The notes under the pieces were generated by a model that did no database searches, was not told the origin of the DNA, and saw nothing but the letters and a program-made list of their open reading frames with translations. DNA of 64,000 bases, from the NCBI GenBank assembly GCA_033065855.1, contig JAVXUO010001000.1, positions 1 through 64,000 of the forward strand. Direction: 5' to 3'. Source of the stretch: Escallonia rubra (Eukaryota > Streptophyta > Magnoliopsida > Escalloniales > Escalloniaceae). The position numbers were made by a program, and so were the translations under genes. This document shows, one piece after another, positions 53,009 through 63,987 of this stretch; position 1 is the first letter of the stretch; every line of letters starts with the position of its first letter.

Positions 53009-53613
53009 TGTTGGAAATTTTCCAATAATAGATTCTTACCTTATTAAAGTTTGTACTACAAGGAATAAGTTGCAAAAAGAATCAATCAAATTGATTGATT
53101 GGTTTGAGAGATATTAACTCTCAAACATTGGCATTTAATAAGGTTGAAACTAATCATGAAGTGGGTTCCCACATGGCTTGGGAAATGGGAAAGTTAAGGG
53201 TACTTAAATGGCCATGTGACGTACCTTATTGTTCTAGAAATAAAAGGTATGCATGGTTATGCACTTGCACATGTGCGGCACCGCACCGCACGCGCGCGCG
53301 CGCGTCGGCGACGGCGCCGGCGGCGGGGGCGGCGGCGGCGTAAAGGCGCTATTGGCACTTTGCACTTTGCACGTGCGCATCGTCGCTAGGAGCCCTCGCC
53401 CCTCGCCCAGCCTTAACTTTTGCGACAAATTCAGCTTGTGAGCTGCAACTTGAACTGAAACAGTTTATTTTGAAATGGCAACTGCAATTGGTGCCTTTTC
53501 GTTCAAAAGTTGCACCTCTATATTGTGTCTACAGATTGTGACTGTTAAGTGACATCTGCAGAGTCACTTAACTGCCACAACTGTTTGCACCTGTTCTAGG
53601 CACCCTTTGGTGT

Positions 53614-53623
53614 CTATAAATAG
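53614..53623 (+). promoter_or_regulatory. TATA box of the 5' LTR
   Basis: CTATAAATAG, identical in the 3' LTR at 59216-59225. Transcription would be expected to start about 30 bases on, near 53645-53655; this is inferred. Confidence 0.75.
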
Positions 53624-53777
53624 GCTGATGGTCAGATCATAAGATACACTTCGAATTTCTCTCTTGCTCTCTCTCAAATTTCTGTCTGTTGATTGCATTC
53701 TGCTGTGATCAACAGTGTCTCGCCTGTTTTATCTTGGGAGGCAGATTTGCTGCTACCCTAAGCAGATTATAAGGGAG

Positions 53778-53793
53778 CAAATACTGTCTTAAG
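53778..53793 (+). promoter_or_regulatory. Possible self-primer segment in the LTR
   Basis: CAAATACTGTCTTAAG is the exact reverse complement of 53865-53880. It would lie in the transcribed part of the LTR, about 130 bases after the inferred start, and is repeated in the 3' LTR at 59370-59385. Confidence 0.6.
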
Positions 53794-53864
53794 GAAAGAG
53801 TGCAACGCATTCGACTCAGGCATCTTCACTCCAGATTCTCCATACTGCCTTTATTTCCAACAAT

Positions 53865-53880
53865 CTTAAGACAGTATTTG
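53865..53880 (+). promoter_or_regulatory. Primer-binding site, apparently self-complementary
   Basis: CTTAAGACAGTATTTG begins 2 bases after the 5' LTR, the normal place for the minus-strand primer site. It does not match the initiator Met-tRNA site (TGGTATCAGAGC) usual in plant copia elements. It pairs perfectly over 16 bases with 53778-53793, closing a 71-base loop. The gag start codon follows 7 bases later. Confidence 0.6.
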
Positions 53881-53887
53881 GGCTACG

Positions 53888-55717
53888 ATGGAGAATACTT
53901 CAAGGATGCCTGTCACCAACGACATCTCAAAGTTGGCTAAGTTCGATGGCTCTTTCTTTAGGCGATGGAAGAGCAAGATGTACTTCTTTCTTGCTGCTTT
54001 GAAGATTGCCTATGTGCTCACTATTCCAAAGCCTATGGTGGATGAAGCTGCAGACGAAGCAATAAAGCATGCTGCCATGAAGCAAAAGCAAAGGTGGGAG
54101 GAGGATGACACCTTCTGCAAGGGATACATTTTGGGAGGGCTGTCCGACACTTTATACGACGTGTACGAGATCAAGTATGCAAACAGCACCGCAAATGAAC
54201 TTTGGGATGATCTCGACAACAAGTACAAGACGGAGGACGCCGGGAATAAAAAATTCCTAATCAGTAAGTTGTTTGACTTCCGCATGGAAAATAGCAAGTC
54301 AGTTATTACTCAGATTCATGAACTGCAAATGATTATGAATTTAATTATTTCGGAGGGCCACTCTCTTGACGAGTCTTTCCAAGTGTCAACGATAATTTCT
54401 AAATTACCGTTAGCTTGGAAAGATTGTCGTAAGGAGTTAAAACAAAAGAAGGATGCCATGACCATGCAAGAGTTGGTCAAGTATATCCAAGTTGAAGAGA
54501 ACTCTCGAAACTTGGATAGGCTTGAGTTGGAAGACAACAAGTCCTCCAAGGCTCTTGTGATAGATCATGGCTCCTCTAGTGGCACTAAGCGTAAGCTTGA
54601 TGGTCAAGCTACTGTTTCTACCAACCGGCAAGACAAGCCTAAAAAGGCTTGTTGGAAGTGTGGGAAAACTGGCCATTTCAAGAAGGATTGCCGAGTGGCT
54701 AAGAGGCAGAAAAAGGACCATGCCAATATGGTTGACAACGAGGACTTCGTTGCAGTGGTTTCCGAAGCCAACATGATGGGGGAAGATGAAGAGTGGTGGG
54801 TGGACTCCGGTGCAACCAAGCATATTGTTAAAAACAGAAATCTGTTCAAGGACCTTGAGCCAGTTGCGGAGGGATATCAACTCTGCATGGGAAATTCTTC
54901 TACGGCTAAGGTCATGGGCAAAGGAACTGTGGTGCTCTATCTCTCTTCCGGAAAGACGCTTACCTTAAAGGATGTGCTTTTTGTTCCCGATGTTAGGAAA
55001 AATCTTATATCTGTTAGTATGCTTAATCAGTTTGGATTTAAGATTTTGTTTGAGTCAGATAGTGTAATTCTGACTAAGGGAGGGAACTATGTTGGCAAGG
55101 GCTATGTAACCAATGGATTGTACAAGCTTACTATGGCTAATAAAGAAACTAAGTTTGTTTATATTGCTGTTCCATTTAATTTATGGCACTCTAGACTAGG
55201 TCATGTTAATTATAAACGCATGAGAAGTATGGTAAAATTGAGTTTAATACCTCAAATTACTTCACCTAGTTTAGAGAAATGTTCAGTTTGCATAAAGTCT
55301 AAAATTGCCAGAAAACCCTTTAAAGGGGTTGAGAGGAAAACACAATTATTAGAATTAGTACATTCGGACTTGTGTGAAATGGAAGGTAATCTAACAAGGG
55401 GTGGTAAAAGATACTTCATTACATTTATAGATGATTGTTCACGTTATACATACACGTATCTTCTTAGGACTAAGGATGAAGCTTTGGATAAATTTAAAAT
55501 TTACAAAGCGGAAGTAGAGAATCAACTAGATCGTAAGATTAAAATTTTACGGTCGGATAGGGGAGGTGAATATATTTCCTTTGATGATCTATTTGAAACT
55601 TGGGGTATCATACATCAAGTTACAGCTCCTTATAGTCCACAACAAAATGGTGTAGCCGAGAGGAAAAATAGGACCTTGCAAGAAATGGTTAATACCTTAT
55701 TACTTACTTCTAAGTAG
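53888..55717 (+). CDS. Copia gag-protease-integrase ORF, ends early
   Basis: 609 codons. Gag with a UBN2-type region occupies about residues 15-230. A CCHC zinc knuckle ([14 protein letters not shown]) lies near residues 257-270 and an aspartic protease site ([10 protein letters not shown]) near 303. Next come gag-pre-integrase (LWHSRLGH, then CSVC) near 430-475 and an integrase core with HSDLCE, FIDDCS and DRGGEY near 495-570. Gag forms the particle, protease cuts the polyprotein and integrase inserts the DNA copy. The frame ends at TAG 55715-55717 because the 200-bp duplication, not divisible by three, shifts it. The start at 53888 lies just after the primer site and fits the [12 protein letters not shown] beginning of copia gag. 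Confidence 0.93.
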   Translation: MENTSRMPVTNDISKLAKFDGSFFRRWKSKMYFFLAALKIAYVLTIPKPMVDEAADEAIKHAAMKQKQRWEEDDTFCKGYILGGLSDTLYDVYEIKYANSTANELWDDLDNKYKTEDAGNKKFLISKLFDFRMENSKSVITQIHELQMIMNLIISEGHSLDESFQVSTIISKLPLAWKDCRKELKQKKDAMTMQELVKYIQVEENSRNLDRLELEDNKSSKALVIDHGSSSGTKRKLDGQATVSTNRQDKPKKACWKCGKTGHFKKDCRVAKRQKKDHANMVDNEDFVAVVSEANMMGEDEEWWVDSGATKHIVKNRNLFKDLEPVAEGYQLCMGNSSTAKVMGKGTVVLYLSSGKTLTLKDVLFVPDVRKNLISVSMLNQFGFKILFESDSVILTKGGNYVGKGYVTNGLYKLTMANKETKFVYIAVPFNLWHSRLGHVNYKRMRSMVKLSLIPQITSPSLEKCSVCIKSKIARKPFKGVERKTQLLELVHSDLCEMEGNLTRGGKRYFITFIDDCSRYTYTYLLRTKDEALDKFKIYKAEVENQLDRKIKILRSDRGGEYISFDDLFETWGIIHQVTAPYSPQQNGVAERKNRTLQEMVNTLLLTSK

Positions 55718-55911
55718 AGAATCAACTAGATCGTAAGATTAAAATTTTACGGTCGGATAGGGGAGGTGAATATATTTCCTTTGATGATCTATTTGAAACT
55801 TGGGGTATCATACATCAAGTTACAGCTCCTTATAGTCCACAACAAAATGGTGTAGCCGAGAGGAAAAATAGGACCTTGCAAGAAATGGTTAATACCTTAT
55901 TACTTACTTCT
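55512..55911. repeat. Exact 200-bp tandem duplication inside integrase
   Basis: 55512-55711 and 55712-55911 appear identical base for base. The second copy starts at AGTAGAGAATCAACTAG, directly after ...CTTACTTCTA. It repeats the DRGGEY to LLLTS part of integrase and separates the two ORFs. Confidence 0.95.
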
Positions 55912-57990
55912 AATTTGCCTAAGAATTTGTGGGGAAAAGCTCTCATGACTTCCACATATATACTTAATCGTATACCCCACAAGGTATCTAATCCCACACC
56001 CTATGAGTTATGGAAGAAGAGAAAACCTTCTTTCGGACACCTTAAAGTGTGGGGGTGTAGGGCGTTAGTAAGGCTAACCGATCCAAAAAGACCCAAATTG
56101 GGAGAAAAGGCAATCGAATGTGTCTTCATAGGCTATGCTCAACATAGCAAAGCGTATAGATTCTTAACCATGGAATCAACGGAATCCGTTAGCCAAAATA
56201 TTATTTTGGAATCTAGAGATGCAGAATTTTTTGAGAATTCTTTCTCTAGAGATCGGAAAAATGAAAACACAGTCGATGAGGATCAAGTTCACCCTACTCC
56301 AGAAATGGGGGAAGGAGGTGAACTAAGGAGAAGTAAGAGAGCAAGAATTGAGAAAACCTATGGTCCAGATTTCTACCAATTTTTAGTTGATGGAAGTAGA
56401 AATGAAAGTGATTACTCTCATATGTATAATGTAGAACATGACCCTCTTTCATATCGAGAAGCCATAACTTCTCGAGATTCTGACTTGTGGCAAGAAGCTA
56501 TAAATGATGAAATGGAGTCGATAATGTCAAACCAAACTTGGGTATTGACTGATTTACCACTAGGGTTTAAACCAATAGGCTGCAAATGGATCTTTAAGCG
56601 AAAGCTTAAGCCAGACGGATCCGTAGATAAGTATAAAGCTAGACTTGTAGTCAAGGGTTTTAAACAAAAGGAAGGAATTGACTATTTCGACACTTACGCT
56701 CCGGTAGCTAGACTTAGCACTATAAGATTATTGTTTGCGTTATCGTCCATTAACAAACTAGTTATACACCAAATGGACGTCAAGACTGCTTTTCTAAATG
56801 GTATTTTAGATGAGGAGGTGTACATGGAACAGCCGGAAGGTTTTGTACTAAAGGGCCAAGAAACAAAGGTTTGTAAGCTTATCAAATCTTTGTATGGTTT
56901 AAAACAAGCTCCAAAGCAGTGGCATGAACGATTTGATCAAGTCGTTCTCTCTAATGGATTTAGAATAAATGAATGTGACAAATGCGTTTATTCTAAGTTT
57001 GATAAAGGACGTGGTGTGATAATATGTTTGTATGTGGATGATATGTTAATCTTTGGTACTGATTTAGATATTGTGTTGGAAACTAAATTATTTCTATCTT
57101 CATCGTTTGATATGAAGGATATGGGGGAAGCCAATGTTATATTGGGAATGAAAATTATAAGATACTCGGATTCTATTTCTTTATCACAGTCTCATTATAT
57201 TGAGAAAACTTTAAAGAAATTTAATCACGAGAATTGTGTCCCGGTTACTACCCCATATGACCCTTCTATCAAGTTGAGGGCAAATGAAGGGAAATGTGTC
57301 TCTCAGCTAGAGTATTCTAGTGTTATTGGCAGCTTGATGTATATCATGCAATGTACCCGGCCAGATATAGCCTTTGCAGTTGGTGTTTTGAGTAGATTTA
57401 CTCATAACCCCGGGCAAGTTCATTGGAATGCAGTGTTTAGAGTACTTAAGTACCTTAAGGGCACAATGGACTATGCATTAACTTATAAAGAGTTTCCTGT
57501 TGTTTTGGAAGGGTACACAGATGCAAACTGGATCACGGACTCAGATGAAACAAAGTCCACAAGTGGTTTGATATTTACCATAGGTGGAGGTGCTGTTTCT
57601 TGGGGTTCCAAGAAACAAACTTTGATTTCACATTCGACCATGGAGTCCGAGTTTATTGCTTTGGCAATGACGATTAAGGAGGCAGCATGGCTAAGAGACC
57701 TGTTGATAGAGATTCCTCTATGGCCTAAGCCAATGTCTGCTATTTCTATATTTTGCGATAACGAGGCAGCGTTAACGCGAGCATATAGTAAGGTATACAA
57801 TGGGAAGTCTAGACATATAAGTCTTAGACATAGCTATGTGAGAGAACAACTTAGCAAAGGAGTTGTTACTATTAGTTATGTGAAGTCCAAAGGAAATTTG
57901 GCAGATCCCTTTACGAAAGGCCTAGGTAGGGATATAATATGGCAGACTTCCAGGGAGATGGGTTTGAAGCTCATGAAATTAGAGAGGTAA
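55876..57990 (+). CDS. Copia pol 3' ORF: integrase end, reverse transcriptase, RNase H
   Basis: 704 codons counted from an internal ATG; the true frame continues upstream into the second copy of the duplication. It contains the integrase C-terminal part (LWGKAL, PYELW, VWGC), then RT ([31 protein letters not shown], the catalytic YVDDMLIFG near residues 390-400) and RNase H ([12 protein letters not shown], the KSRHI box and [10 protein letters not shown] near the end). RT copies the RNA into DNA and RNase H removes the template. No other stop or shift was seen in this part. It is probably not translated as such, since it lacks its own start. Confidence 0.93.
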   Translation: MQEMVNTLLLTSNLPKNLWGKALMTSTYILNRIPHKVSNPTPYELWKKRKPSFGHLKVWGCRALVRLTDPKRPKLGEKAIECVFIGYAQHSKAYRFLTMESTESVSQNIILESRDAEFFENSFSRDRKNENTVDEDQVHPTPEMGEGGELRRSKRARIEKTYGPDFYQFLVDGSRNESDYSHMYNVEHDPLSYREAITSRDSDLWQEAINDEMESIMSNQTWVLTDLPLGFKPIGCKWIFKRKLKPDGSVDKYKARLVVKGFKQKEGIDYFDTYAPVARLSTIRLLFALSSINKLVIHQMDVKTAFLNGILDEEVYMEQPEGFVLKGQETKVCKLIKSLYGLKQAPKQWHERFDQVVLSNGFRINECDKCVYSKFDKGRGVIICLYVDDMLIFGTDLDIVLETKLFLSSSFDMKDMGEANVILGMKIIRYSDSISLSQSHYIEKTLKKFNHENCVPVTTPYDPSIKLRANEGKCVSQLEYSSVIGSLMYIMQCTRPDIAFAVGVLSRFTHNPGQVHWNAVFRVLKYLKGTMDYALTYKEFPVVLEGYTDANWITDSDETKSTSGLIFTIGGGAVSWGSKKQTLISHSTMESEFIALAMTIKEAAWLRDLLIEIPLWPKPMSAISIFCDNEAALTRAYSKVYNGKSRHISLRHSYVREQLSKGVVTISYVKSKGNLADPFTKGLGRDIIWQTSREMGLKLMKLER

Positions 57991-58549
57991 CATACACGTG
58001 GAAACCAACTAGATACTAGAGTAACCTTTAGTCTTCTAGTTCAATGGAAAAACACGTTGTATTTATAACCAAAGATGCACTAAAAGATGAAGATTTTGAT
58101 CTTCATGCCATCTCAAGGTAGTGCATACTTGTATGGAGAACAAGAGGAGGGTGGGAGTTATTCCCTTAATAAATCTATGTCCTTAAAGGAGGGTGCAAGT
58201 CATACAAGTGCACCTTAGTAGATTTACCTATATAAGTGCGGGAAGTGGAGCCGCTTCTACGAGATTTGAGCTAGTCTCTATGGCACTTATGAAAATCCTA
58301 AGATGTAGCACATGGCTGTAAATGTGCAGGTATTTGGAAATTTGGTTGGAAAGTTCTACCCAAAGTTGTGATGATCAATCACCAAGGATTCTTAGTTCAA
58401 GGCTAAGGCTACTTTGAATTCTGATTGACTTTACTACTTTATAGTAAAGGTTCAAGTCGAAAGACACCTTTATTTTAGTAGGACCTACCAAAGGATAGAG
58501 AGGTACATTTCTAAATTAGGAATGTGATAAAATCCAGTTTTGGAAAATT
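57991..58549 (+). other. Non-coding 3' region of the copia element
   Basis: Between the pol stop and the polypurine tract; no ORF of note. Confidence 0.7.
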
Positions 58550-58557
58550 GGGGGAAA
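58550..58557 (+). other. Polypurine tract
   Basis: GGGGGAAA immediately before the 3' LTR. Confidence 0.85.
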
Positions 58558-58558
58558 T

Positions 58559-59454
58559 TGTTGGAAATTTTCCAATAATAGATTCTTACCTTATTAAAGT
58601 TTGTACTACAAGGAATAAGTTGCAAAAAGAATCAATCAAATTGATTGATTGGTTTGAGAGATATTAACTCTCAAACATTGGCATTTAATAAGGTTGAAAC
58701 TAATCATGAAGTGGGTTCCCACATGGCTTGGGAAATGGGAAAGTTAAGGGTACTTAAATGGCCATGTGACATATCATATTGTTCTAGAAACACATGGTAT
58801 GCATGGCCATGTACTTGCACATGTGCGGTGCACCGCACCGCACGCGCACGCGCGCGCGACGGCGACGGCGGGGGCGGGGGCGGGGTAAAGGCGCTATTGG
58901 CGCTTTTAGGCGCACTTTGCACTTCGCACGTGCGCATCGTCGCTAGGAGCCCTCGCCCAGCCTTAACTTTTGCGACAAATTCAGCTTGTGAGCCGAGCCC
59001 AGCCTTAACTTTTGCGACAAATTCAGCTTGTGAGCTACAACTTGAACTGAAACAGTTTATTTTGAAATGGCAATTGCAATTGGTGCCTTTTAGTTCAAAT
59101 GTTGCACCTCTATATTGTGTCTACAGATTGTGACTGTTAAGTGACATCTGCAGAGTCACTTAACTGCCACAACTGTTTGCACCTGTTCTAGGCACCCTTT
59201 GGTGTCTATAAATAGGCTGATGGTCAGATCATAAGATACACTTCGAATTTCTCTCTTGCTCTCTCTCAAATTTCTGTCTGTTGATTGCATTCTGCTGTGA
59301 TCAACAGTGTCTCGCCTGTTTTATCTTGGGAGGCAGATTTGCTGCTACCCTAAGCAGATTATAAGGGAGCAAATACTGTCTTAAGGAAAGAGTGCAACGC
59401 ATTCGACTCAGGCATCTTCTGTCCATATTCTCCATACTGCCTTTATTTCCAACA
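58559..59454 (+). repeat. 3' LTR
   Basis: 896 bp, same ends as the 5' LTR. It differs by a changed CG-rich tract, an extra GCTTTTAGGCGC-type segment, and a 41-bp direct duplication around 58960-59040 (AGCCTTAACTTTTGCGACAA twice). Confidence 0.96.
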
Positions 59455-59459
59455 GGTAT
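59455..59459. repeat. Target-site duplication GGTAT, right
   Basis: Matches 53004-53008. Confidence 0.95.
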
Positions 59460-59974
59460 CATTGATAGGTGTCTCTCGGTTTGCAACCCACACTATGGTT
59501 TGTCTAGGGATGTTGTTGTACCATATTCCAACGTACCGGTTGCCGGAACTTCCCGGGCTAAAAAATCCTAGCCGGAACTTTTGGTTGGCGGATACTAATG
59601 TTCCGTTGTCGGTAAGCGACCCGGAAGAACTCAAGGTGTCAATTGCTATGCTGGTACAAGACAGGGTTATGAGGATGAGAGAGACAAAAGTAACATGAGA
59701 GTCCATTATGCGAATGGAGGGTTCTGTTAGCTTTGCATTTGGAGCAGGAGATGCAGAAATTTTCTAGTTTGCATGACAGAGAAGTGGTTTGACTGAGATT
59801 GTGTTTGAGCTGTACGCCTATACCACTTCAAAGAAGGAAGGGGAAAAAACAAAAGCAGAAGAGGAATTTTCCTAGCAAGGCATCCAAATGAAAGACAATT
59901 TGACTTAAATAAAAGTAAATACACCATCTTATGTTTTTGTCTTGCTTTAATAAAAGTAGAAACTGATATTTGAG

Positions 59975-60245
59975 CTATCACTTCAAGTTTTAACATTTGA
60001 GCTTAACAAGTGCCGTTATATAAAATGTCTTTAATAACAAAAGTAAATCTCGACAAAAGCGAGACTCAAATGTAAAATTCTATGACCATAGAAGTGGTAA
60101 AATGACGTTTGAGCTCTAATATTAAGCTCTAACATTTGAGCTTAACAAGTGTCCTTGATAAAATGACACTTCAAATATCTTTAGTAATAAAAATAAATCT
60201 CGATCCACCAAAAGCGAGGCTCAAATATAAAATTCCCCCAAGATG
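59975..60245. repeat. Decayed tandem duplication
   Basis: ACATTTGAGCTTAACAAGTG occurs at about 59992 and 60129. Each is followed by ATCTTTAGTAATAAAA/AGTAAATCTCGA and AAAAGCGAG(A/G)CTCAAAT, a repeat of roughly 135 bp. Confidence 0.8.
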
Positions 60246-63240
60246 ACCAACTACCCTCATGCGTTGGTCAAGTTCAAATGTTGGACTTCAGATATTTGTA
60301 TTGAATGAGCTGAAGGTAATGTCGGCCACTATATGACCTGAGCAAGACCCAAAATTTTGTTTCTAATGTGAGATAATACTCCACCTTTCCTTGTGGAAGA
60401 TTATGAAATAAACTAACAAAAGGTCGAGAAAAACATAGTATCATTGTTAAAATAGATGCGTTTTTTTCTTTTCATTCAATTGCTTAAAAGTACAAATTTG
60501 ATGTATACCAGTTCCTCAAATTAGAAAGCAAAATTTACAGTACAACAACAGATTGGATATTAGGCCTCTTTATGTGAACGTTACAAAAAACGATTGTCAC
60601 ACATTATTAGTATTGACAGCACTTATGATGACAGCACTTATGAAAAGCTGTGTAGGTTTCTTCTTACAACAACTAATTCTGTTGCTAATGGTCCAAAGCA
60701 ATCGACATATGAATTCGTTGAACACAAACCTTTGGTTACGTTAAGATAAGAAAAAAGATCAACCGCTATGTTTGCTTGTGTCAATAAGAAGAAATAGGGC
60801 AACTAGTGTATAAGGTTTTAGTGCTGACGAGACAGTTTACGTATATAATTTTATTATACATTTATATTTGATTCATAATACATCTGTTCCTTTTGCTTGG
60901 TCTAAGATGGCTCAACATTATCTGTCCTTTCATTATTGCAGATCACTTCACTTTTGGAATAATATTTAAACAGGAACCAAGAGCTTAAGCCGTTGGAAGC
61001 AATGTAGTATAAGGTGTTTTAAGTTGTTAAAAATAATATAATCATCTTGTCACGTCTCTCTCACACAGATATAACATTGGATGAGTTATTCTCGTAGCAA
61101 CAAGATGATCAGGTGGGATACACATTTCAGAATAATAATTTTACCGTCAAAACTTCACCATACGGCACCCATTAATTTAAAAGCATAATATATATGTTTC
61201 CGGTCATTTCATGGTGCAGGGGATGACTTTGAACGCCCACCATCCTCTTCAAAGTTCGGCCTCCACATGTTTGGACCAAATGGTAAGAACAGTAACAAAT
61301 CATTAACCAGCATCGTGCTTTAAATTTCCTAGTCTCAACATCATTGATGGCTTCTCTTTTGCCTACAAATTTTTACAGATCGATTGCAAGTTTGCTTTCA
61401 AGCACAAAGAGATTCTACTCAAAACAAATGCTCAATATCGTGAGCATTGGTATCGAAAGGGTGCTAGACTGTAAAGGGTGCAAGACCGCTAGATTTTTGC
61501 TCAGTTTTTGGCTGGAACATTGGGATCTCTTGTCAGAACTTTAGTTAGGAGTAGGGCATGGTATCATTCTGGTCGTGTGTATGGAAGACTCGGGCCATTT
61601 TTTTTTCGTTACAGAAGACTCGGGCCTTTACTGGAGAAAAGAAATGGTAATGGTTGAGATATTCTCTTGTTTCTTCTTAGGTTGACAATATCCGTCTAAA
61701 TGGGATGTGGCCAACTGCATTCTTAATTGATAGGGCAACTTTCTTAGACTTCTTCATTACCTAAGAAAAGAACTTTTTAGACTTTATCTTGAGGGTGACG
61801 AAAAGCCTAATGTATCTTGAAGATCACGAAATGCTTAATGTGAAAGGATAAAACTAGCAAGACCAGGCAATCCACGCGATGTGTTTCGATATATGAAGAT
61901 GAATTACTAGTTTGTTATACCAGTTTGAGCAATAAGCAATCAAGCATAGAAGTACCTTCTCAAATTCTGGACGATTCGATATATCTAGACTCTAGTAACA
62001 CTCAATTGGGTTTGATCCACACTCACTTGGATGTCTCTGGTTTAAGGTCGACCATTCTATGAGTTGGTTTCACATTTACTTCTAGATCGTGCATGACTTA
62101 TGTTTCAGTGGGGGCGCTAATCAATATCAATATCAATCATCAACCAATACATGTAAATATAGAAAAGGCGAGCTGCTCTTCTCTAGAATGTTGTCACGTG
62201 TCCTTTTTTCTATTCTCAGCTCCCTGGTAAAGTCTAAGTTTACCTTGAATTTGAACTTCTAATCTAACTTATTATTACTATCGTTACAATTAACATAGAC
62301 TTCTAATCTATCTATTATCCCTTGAACTTAGACTTTTAATTTGAACTTCCTATTACTGTTACAATTAATCTAGACTTCTACTCCATTTACAACCGTAACA
62401 ACATTTTGGACGTATTATTACTCTTGCACACAGGGCAGCCCCTCGCCTAATCTCCGACCCTTGGGCCTGCGTACCTTCTTCTCTCTTCCTTCTTTTCTTC
62501 TCACCCTCTTCCTTCTCTTACTTTGTTAGCCAGATATATGACTTGAATTTAGTCCAAATACGCTATCTACTTGCTTAATCTCACACATCTTATGTAACTA
62601 AGGCCTCTACCATCTCCCTATCCCATGCTCTTTACTAGGCGAATGCGTTGCGATCTTTAATCTCCCTTTCCCTCTCTCTCTCTCTGTCTCTCTTTACGTT
62701 TTTTAACTCTTACTCGACAAATAATTAGTCTCTCACCCTCTCACACAATATGGATAAATTTACAATTAGTTTGGTTGGCAAGGTCCTCATTAGCTAAGTG
62801 CAAGGTAATTAGTACATAAAATGCCTGCCTACACGCCTTTAGTTCATTAATAAAAAAGAAAAAAAAAAGGTGAACTTTGAATCCGAATTAAAAGCATTCT
62901 GTAAGAAACGTTTATCTTACGTGTTGAAATAGATTTAATTGCTTCCCTTTTTTGTTGTATATGCGTATCCACAATTACCTGATACCAATTTTTTAAGCCT
63001 GGCAATCTAATGAGGAAAGGCTTGATTATCGTCTTCTTGATGCAATCATGTTTAAATATTGTAATTGATTGGGTCTTTCATGCAGTCCATTAAGCAGAGG
63101 AAGCTTGAAACACAAACGCCGTACTTATATTAGAAAGAGAGAGGTTAATATGAAAGGGAAAGGTAGGCTTTTTTATTAACAAGTCCAACTCATTTTTAGT
63201 TTTCATATTCGATACGAGTGAGATGATTATTTTATTATAC

Positions 63241-63305
63241 TCGCAACGCCTTAGTTGGTAAGGAGCATTGGTCTTGGGCCAAAGTCTTATGAATTTGAGA
63301 AGATA
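63241..63305 (+). repeat. tRNA-like fossil (possible SINE head)
   Basis: GCCTTAGTTGGTAAGGAGC fits a tRNA A-box region and GGTCTTGGGCCAAAGTC an anticodon-arm-like part. The B box is poor (TATGAATTTGAG), and no acceptor stem closes. It is not a working tRNA. Confidence 0.3.
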
Positions 63306-63591
63306 CTTGACATGCAAACATTTTTCATATAGGTCTATTAAAAAATAACTTTTTTGATATTCTCCGAGGTTAGTCGTTAATATTTTTTTTCTCTTTTCCT
63401 ATTTTAGCTCCTCGGACTTGTTTTGTTTTATTTTTTCCCTTCAAAAGCTATTATGCCAACGATCCATATAGAAGAGAGAGTAATTCCAAAACTGACTTCT
63501 ATTTAATATGTCAAAACTGTATATTGTAAAGCCTTTTTGTACGCTGGTAGGGTGAGTAGATGTAAAGTATTAATAAAATATTCTAGACCTA

Positions 63592-63735
63592 TTGCTATCA
63601 TGCATATATTGCTATCATGTTGACAATATGATGCATATATTGCTATCATGTTGACAATATGAGATATACAAACATCCCTAGATATATCATGCATATATTG
63701 CTATCATGTTGACAATATGAGATATACAAACAAAA
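63592..63735. repeat. Small tandem repeat (TGCATATATTGCTATCATG)
   Basis: Three copies of ATGCATATATTGCTATCATG-type sequence with GTTGACAATATGA. The last two share a longer tail (GATATACAAAC). It lies just beyond the last exon of the third receptor kinase. Confidence 0.9.
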
Positions 63736-63765
63736 GTAAATACTTTTCGTGCACGGATTCATTAG

Positions 63766-63987
63766 CTAGTCCGTGTAGAAACCATGTCGCTTCCGTCGGG
63801 GCAGCATTGCATTCTCGCCTGCCAACATTGAGAGCATGGTTGACATCGCTAGCCCGGCTTCAGGGCGTTGCTGCACACGCAAGGGGCCAGCTTGTACACA
63901 TCTTAATACGTCTGAAACTGGAACTGACTCTTCCATCACTAAATCTGCTATCTTGAAAGCCTTCTCTCCGATCGATGGTTTCCATGC
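63766..63987 (-). pseudogene. Last exon of a third S-receptor-like kinase, decayed
   Basis: After an acceptor TTCAG the exon starts GCATGGAA, exactly as the last exons of the other two genes. It reads VLRCVQAG...VQQRP and MSTMLSMLAGENA to a TAG at 63766-63768, giving 73 residues of kinase subdomain XI and tail. The motif DRPTMS of the family is here AGLAMS, losing the arginine that is nearly invariant in kinases, and the LLCVQQ cysteine is changed. The rest of the gene is outside the window. It is probably a pseudogene, but it could be a divergent active copy. Confidence 0.75.

Larger units (their letters stand above)
53009..53862 (+). repeat. 5' LTR
   Basis: Begins TGTTGGAAATTTTCC and ends TTATTTCCAACA, giving a short inverted end (TGTTGGAAA/TTTCCAACA). 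It contains a TATA box and, further down, the 16-base segment complementary to the primer site. Confidence 0.97.
53009..59454 (+). mobile_element. Nearly complete Ty1/copia retrotransposon nested in exon 1
   Basis: 6446 bp with LTRs of 854 and 896 bp, both TGTTGGAA...TTTCCAACA. It has a 5-bp target duplication, gag, protease, integrase, RT and RNase H in copia order, and a polypurine tract. It lies opposite to the host gene. The LTRs differ mainly in a CG-rich microsatellite-like part (about 53275-53345 against 58835-58885) and in a 41-bp internal duplication in the 3' copy, plus scattered substitutions. The insertion is therefore young but not brand new. An exact 200-bp duplication breaks pol, so this copy needs help from another to move. 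Confidence 0.97.
59707..63591. other. Upstream region of the second receptor kinase and intergenic DNA
   Basis: The first 130 bp repeat the leader of the complete gene. Beyond that no gene was recognised. 59975-60245 holds a decayed tandem duplication and 63241-63305 a tRNA-like stretch. CT-rich microsatellite sequence occurs near 62660-62695. Confidence 0.5.

Noticed and set aside
53095..53343. ORFs in the LTRs (MIGLRDINSQTLAFN...)
   Set aside because: They lie in both LTRs upstream of or across the TATA box and CG repeats and do not keep their length between the two LTRs.
63241..63305. Functional tRNA gene
   Set aside because: Poor B box and no closing acceptor stem; kept only as a low-confidence fossil.
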